The notes: generated by a model from the sequence alone, not told the origin. Shown: positions 16,820 through 39,871, numbered from the stretch's first letter. The stretch: 64,000 nt of DNA from Brienomyrus brachyistius (GCF_023856365.1 NC_064539.1:30368118-30432117); one strand, 5' to 3'. Numbers and translations are program-made.

Positions 16820-19800
16820 ATGGCTGAATGCTGCCTGTCAGCGGAAGACAGGGAATGCGAACGCATCAGTAGGGAGATTGAGAGACAGCTCCGACGCGAC
16901 AAGCAGAACTCCAGACGAGAAATTAAACTACTCTTATTGGGTAAGTCCACTGTCAAAAAAGAGAAAGTTAAACATTAAAGAAATATGTACATACAAACAA
17001 CGTGTCAGTAATTTAAATGTATGTCCTTCTACATGACTGTTTGCAGGTGTATAACTATAGTTCACAAATAACTATATGACTAACTGCGATATTTAAAAAT
17101 GGGAAAGATTTTAATTATTACATTGAATTACACTTCGTATTACGTACCGTCATACCTTCATGCTTGTGCTTATGTGTACTCAAGCAGACACATGTTACGC
17201 CGTATGTTAGTGGACAAACTTATTTTGGATAAGAATGTTACTTCATTTCCTCATTTTGGCAAAGCTTCATTCTTGATTGTTTGATGTTGCATGAATCATG
17301 CAAATTAATGCAAATAAGTATGCAGTGAGTCGAAATTTTGCATTTTAAGCAGGTACAAAAGAGGTCTTTACCTATGTTTGGTCAGGGACTGGAGAGAGTG
17401 GGAAGAGCACATTTATTAAGCAGATGAGGATCATTCATGGTGCAGGATACTCAGAGGATGACCGGAGAGACTTCACCAAGCTGGTCTATCACAACATCTT
17501 CGTCGCTATACAGGCCATGATCCAGGCCATGAAGACACTGGGCATCTCCTTCGTGAACCATCAGAACATTGTAATCTTTCCATCACCCATATGTCATTCA
17601 TACACATAGCCATGAGAAACTCACAACTCTGTACATCAGATTTGTAATGAAGGTTCTCTGATTAATCTCCAGGTTAGGGGTGGGGTGTAACTTGCTCGGC
17701 AGGTTTCAGAGAGCATGTGCAAGATGACATGGTCACGTGGTAGAGAGTGTTTCTGGGTGTAAGCACAGCTGATGAGTATTAGTCAGCATTTACAACGTTT
17801 GTAAAACTTGTGGTTTGGGTTCCAGTTATTTATTGGTAAAGCTAAGGCATATAAACATAGAATTTGAATATATAGTTAGGTAAAAAAAAAACAGGTAGCT
17901 CTGGAATTACACCAAAATGACTGAAGTGTTTCTAGGCAAAAAAATATCGGAAATATATAGGTTACGGAAGCACTAACACAGAGAGGCGACATATGCCTGT
18001 AAGTCAATTTACACTTTATTTTTTCATCTATTTAATATTTCTTCAGCATGTATTACTACTTTGTTCCTTGCATATGCGCTTTTTGCTAGACGGTGTCTTG
18101 AATGGTAAATTGACTCAATTTGGCTTACATAGAAGTTTGTGGAACCAATTGCTTACATCAGTAGAGAACTGCTTGTCCTGTAATTATATGTCAGTTATAG
18201 CACTTAATTGTGCTGTGGCTGTAGACTTATTGGGCTTCTGGCTTGGCTTCTCCTTGCCATGGTAACCTTTCTGTTGTCATGCATGGCTGGTAAAGCAGTG
18301 CTGCACGACACAGGTGACACAGGTAACACAGGTGACACAGGTAACACAGGTGACACAGATAACACAGGTGACACAGGTGTGCTGAGTTGCTAAAATGTTC
18401 AGCTTTAGCAGGGAAGCTTCTCTGATTTTAGCAAAACGCAGATATCATGGAGCAGGTGGACGTGGACCTGGTGACCACCTTAGACCAGAGACACGCCAAA
18501 GCCATCAGCCAACTGTGGAGTGATCAAGGCATCCAGGAATGCTATAAGCGCAGGCGTGAATACCAGCTGTCTGATTCTGCAAAATAGTAAGTTGTTCTGT
18601 ATGTTCTGTCTGTATATGTAAATAAGTAGAACTAGTTTAAACACATTGGAACTATTGAAACACCAGTGGACTTTTTCTGACTGCTTTCTGACCAGCCGTG
18701 ACAATGCTTATGCTACATCATTTACTTTCAGCTACCTGGACTCCATGGATCGGATCTCCACACTCGGATATGTGCCAACTGAACAAGATGTCTTACGAGT
18801 CCGGGCGCCCACGACTGGAATTATAGAATACCCCTTTCTGCTAGAAAATATGATCTTCAGGTGCGTCTCTGACAAGGAATGGAATCAGGTCCACGGTGAA
18901 ATTGGTATCAGGAGTTAGAGGTGATTCAGGAGTGCGGTACAAGTCAGGGTTAGGGAGAGTAACGGAAGTGGAAATGCTAATGTACAGACTGCTGTAGGAG
19001 GTCTGGGCTTTTTGGTGTCATGTGATTCTTTCAGGATGGTCGATGTAGGTGGTCAGAGATCAGAAAGGAGAAAATGGATTCACTGCTTTGAAAAGGTCAC
19101 GTCCATCATCTTTCTTGCCGCACTTAATGAATACGACCAAGTCTTATATGAATCTCGCAATGAGGTGAGTTAAACTAAGCAAAACTGATATGGAATATTT
19201 GTAAATAAACACTTAAATGTAACCCAGAAACATGATAATAATGTTTAACCCAAAGTTTGCTTTTTCCATTTGAGAAATAAAAACATTTATTTTTCAGTGA
19301 TTTATAGACATATTATTTATTACTTATTGGTGTCAAAAGTTTGATCACGGTCTCCTGTGAAATGCGATAGCTGTCTGCTAATGATGTAATTGACCATGGT
19401 TGTTTCTTGGGCTTTACATGTTTACATGATGGTGTTTTTCCAGAACCGCATGGAGGAAAGCAAGGCTTTGTTCAAGACCATCATCAGCAACGCCTGGTTT
19501 CAGGAGTCCTCTGTCATTCTCTTCCTTAATAAAAAAGACATTCTAGAGGAGAAGATTGCATATTCCCACTTAGGCGACTATTTCCCGGACTTCAAGGGTA
19601 AGTTGCTTTACCCCCTCATTTCTGTTTGTGTGCACTGGCTGCGTTGGACTTTTCCGTTGTTTCATTTCCAAACTGACAGCAAAATGTTACAGCTCAGTAA
19701 TGTGAAGCACACTTACTATAAACGTAAAATAAAATATTTTACATGGAAATGAAAAAATGGTTTTGCTGATAGTTTTTTTTTCTAACATATCACTTGGTCT

Positions 19801-20320
19801 CATTGTCATTCACATATTCACCTTGTACAAAATTTACATACATAATTTTTTTATAGAAGTTTGAATTATTTACACTTTTAAATACTTTAAAAGTACATTT
19901 AAAAGTATGTACAATTAAATTATTTGTTGGATAGTTCTCCGGGCTGTCAGGAGCATGCCCAGCCATACTGGGCCCATAGCTGTTGATTCAGTTGTGATCA
20001 TGGTGTTTATGTGATGATTATTTTACCTTACATAGTGGATAATAGTCGATTTTCTAAGTAGTTCCTCCTGGTGGATAATGATGACTACAGGGTTTAGTGG
20101 TACACAGCAGTGATGGTTTGTGGTGCTTTCAGGCTCAAATGATGCTGAATCAGCCAGACAATTCATTCTGAAAATGTTTATGGAGCAAAATCCAGACAAG
20201 AAGAAGACCATCTACGCCCACTTCACTTGTGCCACAGACACGCAGAACATCCGCTTCGTCTTTGACGCTGTCAAGGACACTGTCCTCAAACATAACCTTA
20301 CGATATTCAACATAGTATAA
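16820..20320 (+). CDS. gna14: Guanine nucleotide-binding protein alpha subunit, Gq class (GNA14-like), 7 exons
   Basis: Membrane-associated GTPase that couples receptors to phospholipase C-beta. Exons: 16820-16940, 17386-17570, 18432-18586, 18732-18860, 19035-19164, 19444-19597, 20133-20320; 353 residues. The N-terminus [12 protein letters not shown] has the twin cysteines used for palmitoylation in Gq-class subunits. The P-loop GTGESGKS opens exon 2. The switch I arginine is in VRAPTTG (exon 4). Switch II DVGGQ with the catalytic glutamine is in exon 5. NKKD is in exon 6 and TCAT in exon 7. The start resembles GNA14 (CCLSAE) more than GNAQ, and the position between hnRNPK and TMC fits GNA14. 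It is rather divergent: VRVPTTG has become VRAPTTG, and the protein ends FNIV where Gq-class subunits end NLV. Class is certain; the paralogue is probable. Confidence 0.92.
18309..18380. repeat. Short tandem repeat, 18-bp unit
   Basis: About four copies of GTGACACAGGTAACACAG in G-alpha intron 2, ending roughly 50 bp before exon 3. Confidence 0.85.
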
Positions 20321-20916
20321 GCCTTCATTGTGTTGGCCAGACACCAGCAGTGATAAATGAATGTAACTTCAATGAGAAACATTAACATCTAATCTTCATG
20401 TTTTCCTATTTGTTGGTGAAATGTGATGTTTTAACAACTGTTTTAAATGGTCCATGTTTTATACTATATATGTTTTATTTTTTGTGTTTAACATGAATAG
20501 GATGATTATGAGAACCAGATGCCATATAATGCACTCTTACTTTTTTGTATTAATGTTAATTTAAACAAATGCTTAAGGTACTTTGCAAATCTATTGGAAC
20601 ATTAAGGTTGAAGGTGTTTAAATGGATGTAACATATGTACAGTGGCAGATTAATGGGGTCAGGGGCCCCTAGGTTACAATTATTGTAGGCCCCTCTTCTG
20701 CCCCCACTCTCCAAAATGATACAGTTAACTATAAAACTATAAAATAATCAAAGAGAATGTGAAAGAGCACAGCAGAGACCCCATTGAAGAGACCCATCTC
20801 AACAGTGAAACCATAAAACATTACACTCTGATCCAGTTCGTGTCAACTGCATCCACAGTGTGCTCTCAAGACACATTTACCATAGATAGCAAAGACCATA
20901 GATAACTTGACAAAGA
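20321..20916. other. 3' flank of the G-alpha gene
   Basis: Probable 3'UTR and spacer. A clean AATAAA is not seen just after the stop. Near 20655-20695 a GGGGCCCCTAGG and GTAGGCCCC pair suggests a fragment of an old repeat. Confidence 0.4.
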
Positions 20917-21000
20917 GGGGTGTGTAGCTCAGTGGGTTTGGCCTCTGCGGCCATGATTGAAAGGTTGCCAGTTTGATTCCTGCATTTGGCAGTATAGTCA
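20917..21000 (+). repeat. tRNA-derived SINE head fragment
   Basis: TAGCTCAGTGGG (A-box-like, about 20925-20936) and GCCAGTTTGATTCC (B-box-like, about 20968-20981) have the spacing of a tRNA promoter. The rest of a SINE body is not clear before the next repeat begins. Confidence 0.55.
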
Positions 21001-21054
21001 TATATGTCATCTTCTGTGTGTGTCTCACAGGCCCAGAACTCCTCATCACTTAAA

Positions 21055-21425
21055 GTAGTCTTTCCCAGTCTGCCCATGTTTTTGCTCCCTCTGTGTTTGT
21101 TATCAGACAGTCCATGTTTTTGCTCCCTCTGTGTTTATCAGACAGTCCATGTTTTTGCTCCCTTTGTGTTTGTTATCAGACAGTCCATGTTTTTGCTCCC
21201 TCTGTGTTTGTTATCAGACAGTCCATGTTTTTGCTCCCTCTGTGTTTGTTATCAGACAGTCCATGTTTTTGCTCCCTCTGTGTTTATTATCAGACAGTCC
21301 ATGTTTTTGCTCCCTCTGTATTTGTTATCAGACAGTCCATGATTTTGCTAAGGGCTGGGAGGCAGCAAAAATATGGACTTTCCATTGGTCCCCTAGAACC
21401 GGACTGGGAAACATTGACTTAAACA
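21055..21425. mobile_element. Palindromic MITE with an internal 38-bp tandem array
   Basis: The left end TCTTTCCCAGTCTG pairs with the right end CCGGACTGGGAAACA. Between them is a roughly seven-fold 38-bp repeat (TTATCAGACAGTCCATG, then TTTTTGCTCCCTCTGTGTTTG). One arm is expanded; the opposite arm keeps only one inverted copy (GCAGCAAAAATATGGACT). It is the same family as 34076-34245. Confidence 0.75.
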
Positions 21426-22295
21426 CTGTTATTGTTGAAAAGGAGGAGATCTGAGTTGCATGTTATGTGTCCAATTGCAAATGGATTAAGAATTGGACGG
21501 CCTGTTCACATTATGTAATTACTGACTGAGCTATAAGCCCTTAAAGATTGATTGTCTGTATTTTTGGTTCACATAGATTGTGTCCTGCTGTTTATTAAAA
21601 TGTTTTTCATAACTTCTGTCAGGGAGCTGCTTTGACTCTTCAAATGAAACCAGATTTTCATGAAACACATTGTTATTCATTATTTTCACTCCTCATAAAA
21701 CAGTCTTTGTTCAGATAACACCTGGTTTTACATAAAAACAGACAGGCGACGACAGCCCCCCGTGCATTTGTATATCATGGCGGGGAGGGGCAGCATTGCA
21801 GACTGTCAGGGCGGGTAACGCGATGCCTGATGGAGCTCAGGGCTTCTCCTGCTGAATGTCGTCTTCCTTTCCATACCTGCTGTCCAGCTCTGAGCCAAAC
21901 ACACTGTGTCCTCCAGCATGCGAGTCCCACATGCTTGCCTGCCAGTGCTTGGAGCCAAAATTACAGAACAAGGAAACCACAAACTTATGTTACTGCAGTG
22001 CCGTTGGACAGCTAAGCAAATTCAGCTTTTATTTTTGTTAGTGTGTTTTGCATGTTTTCAGTTTGATTCAGTTGATTGTGCAGTGTTATGCCCCTGGTCC
22101 AGGTCAGAAGACCATAGCAGGTAGGTAGGGGACTGCAGTGTGCTACAAGCAGGATAATGAGTAATGTAGTCATGTACTTCACATGGATCTGAGAAGATTC
22201 AAAACGTAGCCGTTTTATTCAGGCCCTTTAATTTATGCACATAACCATGTCACTGAAGGGAATAACCTATGAAGAGAACAGTTTTGGAACCACGT
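21426..22295. other. Intergenic, nothing recognised
   Basis: No exons, repeats or transposon ends could be supported. Moderately GC-rich patches occur near 21750-21830. Confidence 0.5.
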
Positions 22296-22299
22296 TTTC

Positions 22300-25200
22300 T
22301 CTTGCCCAGACGTGGGTCACCGGGCCCCCCCCCTGGAGCCAGGCCTGGGGGTGGGGCTCAATGGCGAGCGCCTGGTGGCCAGGCCTACACGCATGGGGCC
22401 TGGTCGGGCACAGCCCGAACAAGGCACGTGGGTCCCCCTCCAATTGGCTCACCACCCATGGGAGGGGCCATAGGGGTTGGGTGCGATGTGATCTGGGCGG
22501 CGGCCAAAGGCGGGGACCTTGGCGGTCCGATCCTCGGCTACAGAAGCTAGCTCTACGGACATGGAATGTCACCTCTCTGATGGGGAAGGAGCCTGAGCTG
22601 GTGCGCGAGGTTGTGAAGTTCCGGCTAGATATAGTTGGACTCACCTCGACGCACGGCTTGGGCTCTGGAATCCAGTCTCCTTGAGGGGGGTTGGACCCTT
22701 TTCCACTCTGGAGTTGCCCACGGGGAGAGGCGCCGAGCGGGCGTGGGCATACTTATTGCCCCCAGGCTGGGTGCCTGTACATTGGGGTTTACCGCAGTGG
22801 ACGAGAGGGTAGCCTCCCTTCGCCTTCGGGTGGGGGGACGGGTTCTGACTGTTGTTCGCGCTTATGCACCAAACAGCAGTTCGGAATACCCACCCTTTTT
22901 GGAGTCCTTGGAAGGGGTGTTAGAGAGCGCTCCTCCTGGGGACTCTCTTGTTCTGCTGGGGGACTTCAATGCTCACGTGGGCAATGACAGTGAGACCTGG
23001 AGGGGCGTGATTAGGAGGAATGGCCCCCCCGATCTAAACCCGAGCGGTGTTTTGTTATTGGACTTCTGTGCTCGTCATGGATTGTCCATAATGAACACCA
23101 TGTTCAAGCATAAGGGTGTCCATATGTGCACTTGGCACCAGGACACCCTAGGCCGCAGTTCGATGATCGACTTTGTAGTCGTGTCGTCGGACTTGCGGCT
23201 GCATGTCTTGGACACTCGGGTGAAGAGAGCGGCGGAGCTGTCAACTGATCACTACCTGGTGGTGGGTTGGCTCCGCTGGTGGGAGAGGAACCCGGCCAGG
23301 CCTGGCAGGCCCAAGCGTATAGTGAGGGTCTGCTGGGAACGTCTGGCGGAATCCCCTGTCAGGGAGTTTCAACTCCTACCTCCGGCAGAACTTCTCCCAT
23401 ATCCCGGGGGAGGTGGGGGACATTGAGTCCGAATGGGCCATGTTCCGTGCCTCCATTGTGGAGGCAGCTGACCGGAGCCGCGGCCGTAAGGTGGTTGGTG
23501 CCTGTCGCGGCGGCAATCCCCGAACCCACTGGTGGACACCGGTGGTAAGGGATGCCGTCAAGCTGAAGAAGGAGTCCTATCGGGCCTTTTTGGCCTGTGG
23601 GACTCCAGAGGCAGCTGACAGGTACCGGCAGGCCAAGCGGGATGCGGCTTTGGCGGTCGCTGAGGCAAAAACTCGGGTGTGGGAGGAGTTTGGTGAGGCC
23701 ATGGAGAACGACTTCCGGACGGCTTCGAGGAGATTCTGGTCCACCATCCGGCGGCTCCGGGCGGGAAAGTGATGCAGCATCAACACTATTTATGGTGGGG
23801 ATGGTGCACTGCTGACCTCAACTCGGGACATTTTGGGTCGGTGGAAGGAATACTTCGAAGACCTCCTCAATCCTACCGACACGCCTTCCGATATGGAAGC
23901 AGAGTGGGGGACTTGGGGGTGGACTCCAATCTCTGGGGTGGAAGTCGCTGTGGTGGTCAAAAAGCCCCGGGGGTGGATGAGATTCACCCGGAGTTCCTCA
24001 AGGCGGTGGATGCTGTGGGGCTGTCCTGACTGACACGCATCTGCGGCATCGCGTGGACATCGGGGGCAGTGCCTCAGGACTGGCAGACCGGGGTGGTGGT
24101 CCCCCTCTTTAAGAAAGGGGATCAGAGGGTGTGCTCCAACTATAGGGGGATCACACTCCTCAGCCTTCCTGGTAAGGTCTATTCGGGGGTCCTGGAGAGG
24201 AGGGTCCGCCGGATTGTCGAACCTCGGATTCAGGAAGAGCAGTGTGGTTTTCGCCCTGGCCGTGGAACAGTGGACCAGCTCTATACTCTCAGCAGGGTTT
24301 TGGAGGGTTCATGGGAGTTTGCCCGACCAGTCTACATGTGTTTTGTGAACTTGGAGAGGACATTCGACCGTGTCCCTCGGGGAGTCCTGTGGGGAGTGCT
24401 CCGGGAGTATGGGGTACCGGGCTTCCTTTTAAGGGCGGTTCGGTCCCTGTATGACCGGTGCCAGAGCCTGGTCTGCATGGGCGGCAATAAGTCAGACTTG
24501 TTTCCGGTGAGGGTTGGACTCCGTCAGGGCTGCCCTTTGTCACCGATTCTGTTCATAGCTTTAATGGACAGAATTTCTAGGTGCAGCCAGGGCGTTGAGG
24601 GTGTCCGGTTCGGTGACCTCAGGATTAGGTCTCTGCTTTTTGCAGATGATGTGGTTCTGTTGGCCTCATCGGACCGTGACCTTCAGCTCTCACTGGAGCA
24701 GTTCGCAGCCGAGTGTGAAGCGGATGGGATGAGAATCAGCACCTCCAAATCCGAGACCATGGTTCTCAGCCAGAAAAGGGTAGAATGCTCTCTCCGGGTT
24801 GGGGATGGGGTCCTCCCCCAAGTGGAGGAGTTTAAGTATCTCGGGATCTTGTTCACGAGTGGGGGAACGATGGAATGGGAGGTCGACAGGTGGATCGGTG
24901 CAGCGTCAGCAGTCATGCGGGCGCTGCATCGGTCTGTCATGGTGAAGAGAGAGCTGAGTCAAAAGGCGAAGCTCTCGATTTACCAGTCGATCTACGTTCC
25001 TACCCTCACCTATGGTCATGAGCTATGGGTAGTGACCGAAAGAACGAGATCGCAGGTGCAAGCGGCCGAAATGAGTTTCCTCCGCAGGGTGACTGGGCTC
25101 TCCCTTAGAGATAGAGTGAGGAGTTCAGTCATTCGGGAGGGACTCAGAGTAGAGCCGCTGCTCCTCCGCATCGAGAGGAGCCAGATGAGGTGGCTCGGGC

Positions 25201-25463
25201 ATCTGATTAGGATGCCTCCGGGACGCCTCCCTGGGGAGGTGTTCCGGGCATGTCCCACTGGGAGGAGACCCCGGGGAAGACCCAGGACACGCTGGAGAGA
25301 CTATGTCTCCCGGCTGGCCTGGGAACGCCTCGGGATCCCCCCAGAGGAGTTGGATGAAGTGGCTGGGGAGAGGGAAGTCTGGGCTTCCCTGCTGAGACTG
25401 CTGCCCCCGCGAGCCGACCCCGGATTAAGCGGAAGATGATGGATGGATGGATGGATGGATGAA
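22300..25463 (+). mobile_element. Rex3-type (RTE clade) LINE, near full length, disrupted
   Basis: One ORF spans an APE-type endonuclease and reverse transcriptase. The endonuclease region has [18 protein letters not shown] and STDHYLVVG (about 22635-23400). A frameshift near 23400 moves the frame. Further stops and shifts follow at about 23770 and 24027. An open 457-codon stretch (24069-25439) then carries RT motifs GFRPGRGTVDQL, GLRQGCPLSPILF and LLFADDVVLL (FADD near 24640-24651). It ends LLRLLPPRADPG and then (GGAT)n at 25440-25463, the tail style of Rex3. Segments at 24081-24100 and 24525-24545 match, as I remember them, the primers used to amplify Rex3 from many fishes. It cannot make an intact protein but is recent enough to be nearly complete. 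Confidence 0.93.
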
Positions 25464-25904
25464 GGGAATAAGGGATGAGGGCGGAGCCAAAAAAAAGAAA
25501 AGAAAAAATCTCAAAACCCAAAAACTTACTATCCAATAATTAAACAAAGAAAAGAAAACTACTTACCTCCTACCCAAAGAAAATATACAAGGGTGCATGT
25601 GTATGTGCACATATATCATATGTGAGCAGGTATATTCAAATGTCAGTGAAGCAGCAGACAGACCCCAAGGTTGGACATATTATGCTTTACACAACATATT
25701 ATGATTTACACAAAGCATGCAAGTAGGGTTTATGTTAAGGGTTTCGGTAAAGTAGGGTTAGGGTTAAAAAGAGACACTTAACTTTTGTTCGTGCCAGTGA
25801 GATTTTTTACAATTTCCTCACTATGAAACACTATTGTCTGTATGAGTAATAGTATTAATTTTATAGTATATTACAGTATATCATAGGTTTCCTGTTCTGT
25901 TACT
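25464..25904. other. Intergenic, nothing recognised
   Basis: AT-rich spacer between the Rex3 tail and the purine tract. It has an A-rich start (25488-25510) and no exons. Confidence 0.5.
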
Positions 25905-26150
25905 AGAGGGAGAACTGAGGAGAGAGACAAGAGGAGAGCAAGGGGAGGAGCAAGATGAGGAGAGGAGAGGAGAGTAGAGGGCATGAGAGGGGAGAAGAGA
26001 GAGGAGAGGGAAGGAGAAGAGAGGAGGGGGAGGATAGAGAGGAGAGGGGAAGAGAAAAGAGGAGAGGAGAGGGGAGGAGAGAGAGGAGAGGGGAGGAGAA
26101 GAAAGCAGAACACTATAAACTTTAGGCAAAGGATCTCAGACCCCCCCCAG

Positions 26151-26190
<40 letters not shown>
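25905..26190. repeat. Long polypurine tract followed by (CA)n
   Basis: About 200 bp on the + strand are almost all purine, built of GGAGA/GAGAGG units (25905-26105). A (CA)n run of about 40 bp follows at 26153-26190. Such tracts can form triplex DNA and slip during replication. Confidence 0.9.
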
Positions 26191-26192
<2 letters not shown>

Positions 26193-26994
26193 CATTTCAC
26201 AACCAGCAACATTCCATTGAATTGTGAGGGACCCTGCAGAAACACACAAGGTCACAGGCAAAGCAAAGACAGAGAAAAGAGAAGGATTGATTAAGAAAGC
26301 ATGAGCCTGTGAGGGTGAGGGTCACCCTAAGAAAACAGCACTAAACAGCTCCACTATCACTGCAAGGTGTGTGTGACTCATTAACTATAAAGGTGGGTGA
26401 TCTTGTTACCTTTGCCTCTGCGGGATGCCGTTTGCCAGCCGCGGCTCAAGACCGTACATGCTTTCGTTTTCCTGCTGTAGAAGGAATTAAAGCAGCACTT
26501 CAGATGTGAAAGCAAGAGAATGATCAGTAAAAGATGGAAGGTTTCTCAGGACGTGGGTTTTTGTTCACTGGTGTTTCAATTTTGAATGTGCAATTAAAGA
26601 AGCTGCTGAAAATTGTAACTTTAGAAACGAAATAAATTTTTTAAGCCGGTGAAACCTGAGGAAAACCTGATCGCTGATAAAAGAGCCACATTTTTTTGGT
26701 TGAAGTACCTTGCTTGTCAGCCGCAGGTTTGCCGTGTTGGAGGAGTAACAATCAAATGCGCAGACGCATGTTGTCTGTCGGTCCGTTTGTTGTCTTTCTG
26801 TCTGTCTTTCTGTTTTTCATCCATGCCAACTTCTTACAATATTTTAGAGTTATCTTCCAATTCATCCCTCAAACAAAAGATGAAGATGAACTTGAAATGT
26901 AAAAAATGTAATTCCATAAAGGCTATACATTATAATTCATTAACCTCTTCAGTTTCACTGGAGTCAAAAGTGAAAAATTCAGAGAATTTTTTCT
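26191..26994. other. Intergenic, nothing recognised
   Basis: Short open frames without splice support; no repeat ends recognised. Confidence 0.5.
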
Positions 26995-27095
26995 GGAGAA
27001 AAGCGCACGATGACATGGGGAGAACATGCAAACTGCACACGATCACAGAAGCGTGAGGCAACAGTGATAACCACTGCACCACTGCACCACCCTCT
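26995..27095 (-). mobile_element. SINE head fragment, antisense
   Basis: On the minus strand this reads GTGGTGCAGTGG, TTATCACTGTTGCCTCACGC, then GCATGTTCTCCCC. That is the 5' part of the same SINE as 13977-14299, with the A box duplicated. The 3' half is absent. Confidence 0.75.
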
Positions 27096-27224
27096 CTTTT
27101 AAAAAAAACTATATGTACATCTGAAATGACACATAATGTGCAATTACTCAATTAATATCAATTGAAGAAATGTCCGAAATGATCTGACATCATCACTGAA
27201 CCATTTCAAAGAACCAAATTTCAA

Positions 27225-27420
27225 TTCAGTTGTTATATCCTTCATCCTTCAAAGAACTGGATGCTTTTCTTCTTGAAGAATGGTCCAGCATCCATCTAAA
27301 TACAGCTCAGCACATGTATGACAGCATTCCAAGTAGGACTGAAGCTGCTCTGCAGGCAAATATCAGTAGGTTAACATCATTAATTCCTGAGGGAGTTAAA
27401 TATCCCAAATAGCCTAAATA
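27225..27420 (+). mobile_element. Tc1/mariner-type transposase C-terminal remnant
   Basis: Translation gives LDAFLLEEWSSIHLN and then MYDSIPSRTEAALQAN, ending near VKYPK. This resembles the C-terminus of Tc1/mariner transposases (EEW.KIP, P.R..AVI.AKGG.TKY). No catalytic region is retained. The assignment is from pattern memory only. Confidence 0.5.
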
Positions 27421-27739
27421 TCCAATAGTGGCATTACAACGTAAAACCAGTAGATGGCAGCAGTCAGAAAAACAACCATATCTGCTCTAGGAGGCTTAGT
27501 CAGAAAAAGTTACTACTGCTGTAATCTTGCTGTGGCCATTGTGAAGGCCTTCAGCATCCATATTATAAGGCAGTGGCACTGACAGCCCCACTGGCACAGA
27601 CACTGGAGCTGGCCATACTAGCGGAGTGGGTGCCAGTCACTGGAAGTCAAATCTGCTGAGAAGCCGATTCAGCCCATTATCCCTGTACCCAATCCAGTGC
27701 CAGTGTACAAATACACAGAGAATAAGGAGACAAGCGGAT

Positions 27740-27930
27740 GTGCAATAGTGCATGTAAAAATGAGACAGTGATATTGCTTAATGCACTGCACATACCTTTA
27801 TAATGCAGTGCAAAGCATCTATAATTCTTATACTGACATTATAATGCATTATGAAGGTATTATACAGTGCATTATAGATGAGAGTTTTATATAGCATTTT
27901 AAGTTTTAAGTAAAGTGTTACCATAATTTC
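27740..27930. repeat. Possible MITE with TATAATGCA-type inverted repeats
   Basis: TTATAATGCAGTGCA and ACAGTGCATTATAGAT are in inverted orientation, and the block ends AAGTAAAGTGTTACC, a motif common at the ends of a fish MITE family. Boundaries are uncertain. Confidence 0.4.
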
Positions 27931-28192
27931 GAATTAAAATGTTAATTTTTAGCTTAAACATTGTTTCAGGCTGACAATACAATAAAGACATTAATTTTAT
28001 AATGAACAATTTATTCAATGGTTACCAAAGCACTTTGTTCAAAACGTAAACTGAATATAGTTTAATGGTTTCAGTTCAGTTTAGGGTTATACCCAAACCA
28101 CTTACCAATCGTGTGTGACACTATGTTGTTAGTTCTTGGAAACTAAACTGAAGCTTAATCATAATTTAAAAACTAATCTCGGACTTTGAGGA

Positions 28193-28616
28193 TACAGTCA
28201 TGCATCGCTTAACAGGGAAACATTCTGAGAAACACATTGTTAAAGGATTTTGTCATTGTGCAAACGTCATTCAGTGCACTTACACAAACCTAGATGGTAT
28301 AGCCTACTGTACACCCAGACTAAGGCAACCTTTTTATGAATGGAATGAGTGCACTCTAAAATAATGATTAAAAGTACAATATTACTAATACATCCACCAG
28401 TAACATGTTTATTATCATTTTCAAGTATTATGTACTGTACATAATTGTATGAACTATACTTTTACACGACTGGCAGTGCAGTAGGTTTGTTTACACCAGC
28501 ATCACCAGAAACACGTGAGGAGGCTTTGCACTATAACATCACTGGGAGATTTTCAGCTCAATTCATCCTATGGGACAACCGTCGTATCTGAGGTCCAGTC
28601 ATGTGGAGCATGACTG
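28193..28616. mobile_element. Non-autonomous DNA transposon remnant
   Basis: The left end ACAGTCATGCATCGCTTAAC is matched at the right by GAGCATGACTGCA in inverted orientation. Inner segments (AAACCTAGATGGTATAGCC near 28286-28304; GGGACAACCGTCGTAT near 28571-28586) follow the layout of an old DNA transposon with these ends. No transposase is left. The superfamily is not assigned. Confidence 0.55.
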
Positions 28617-28673
28617 CATTATAAGCACCTTTCTGGTAAAATAAATAAATTCATCAAACTATGTTGTACTACC

Positions 28674-28732
28674 ATTACCCTGTCCTAGATAAATGATTAG
28701 ATGATGGATGGTTGGATGGATGGATGGATTCT
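28674..28732 (+). repeat. Probable SINE tail
   Basis: ACCCTGTCCTAGATAAATG followed by GATGATGG and GGATGGATGGATGG resembles the 3' end of the SINE at 13977-14299. No 5' part is present. Confidence 0.5.
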
Positions 28733-29042
28733 TGCAAAGTGCTGAAGAAAAATCTAAACAGGAGAAAAATCCCAGAGAATGTAAAATGTCACTCTGCGTT
28801 TAGTAAATGGCAGCTCGGTAAATATTCTGGGCCATAATGTGAGAGAAGAGCGAGGTCAGATTTAGGGACAAAGCTGCCGCCTTCTAGCTGGACACTGCTG
28901 GCTGAGTGGATGCTCCAGCGGTTCAGGCTCCGTTTAGAATGAGGTGCTGCATCCATCACATTCCAGTTCTGCACATACAGCCCAGGGGGCAGTGGAATCA
29001 TGGAGGCCCTTAGAGGTGGCCACAGATGTGGTCACTGTGCAC

Positions 29043-39871
<10,829 letters not shown>

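Noticed and set aside
22267..22690. Separate gene upstream of Rex3
   Set aside because: The sequence runs continuously into the Rex3 endonuclease frame and is its 5' region.
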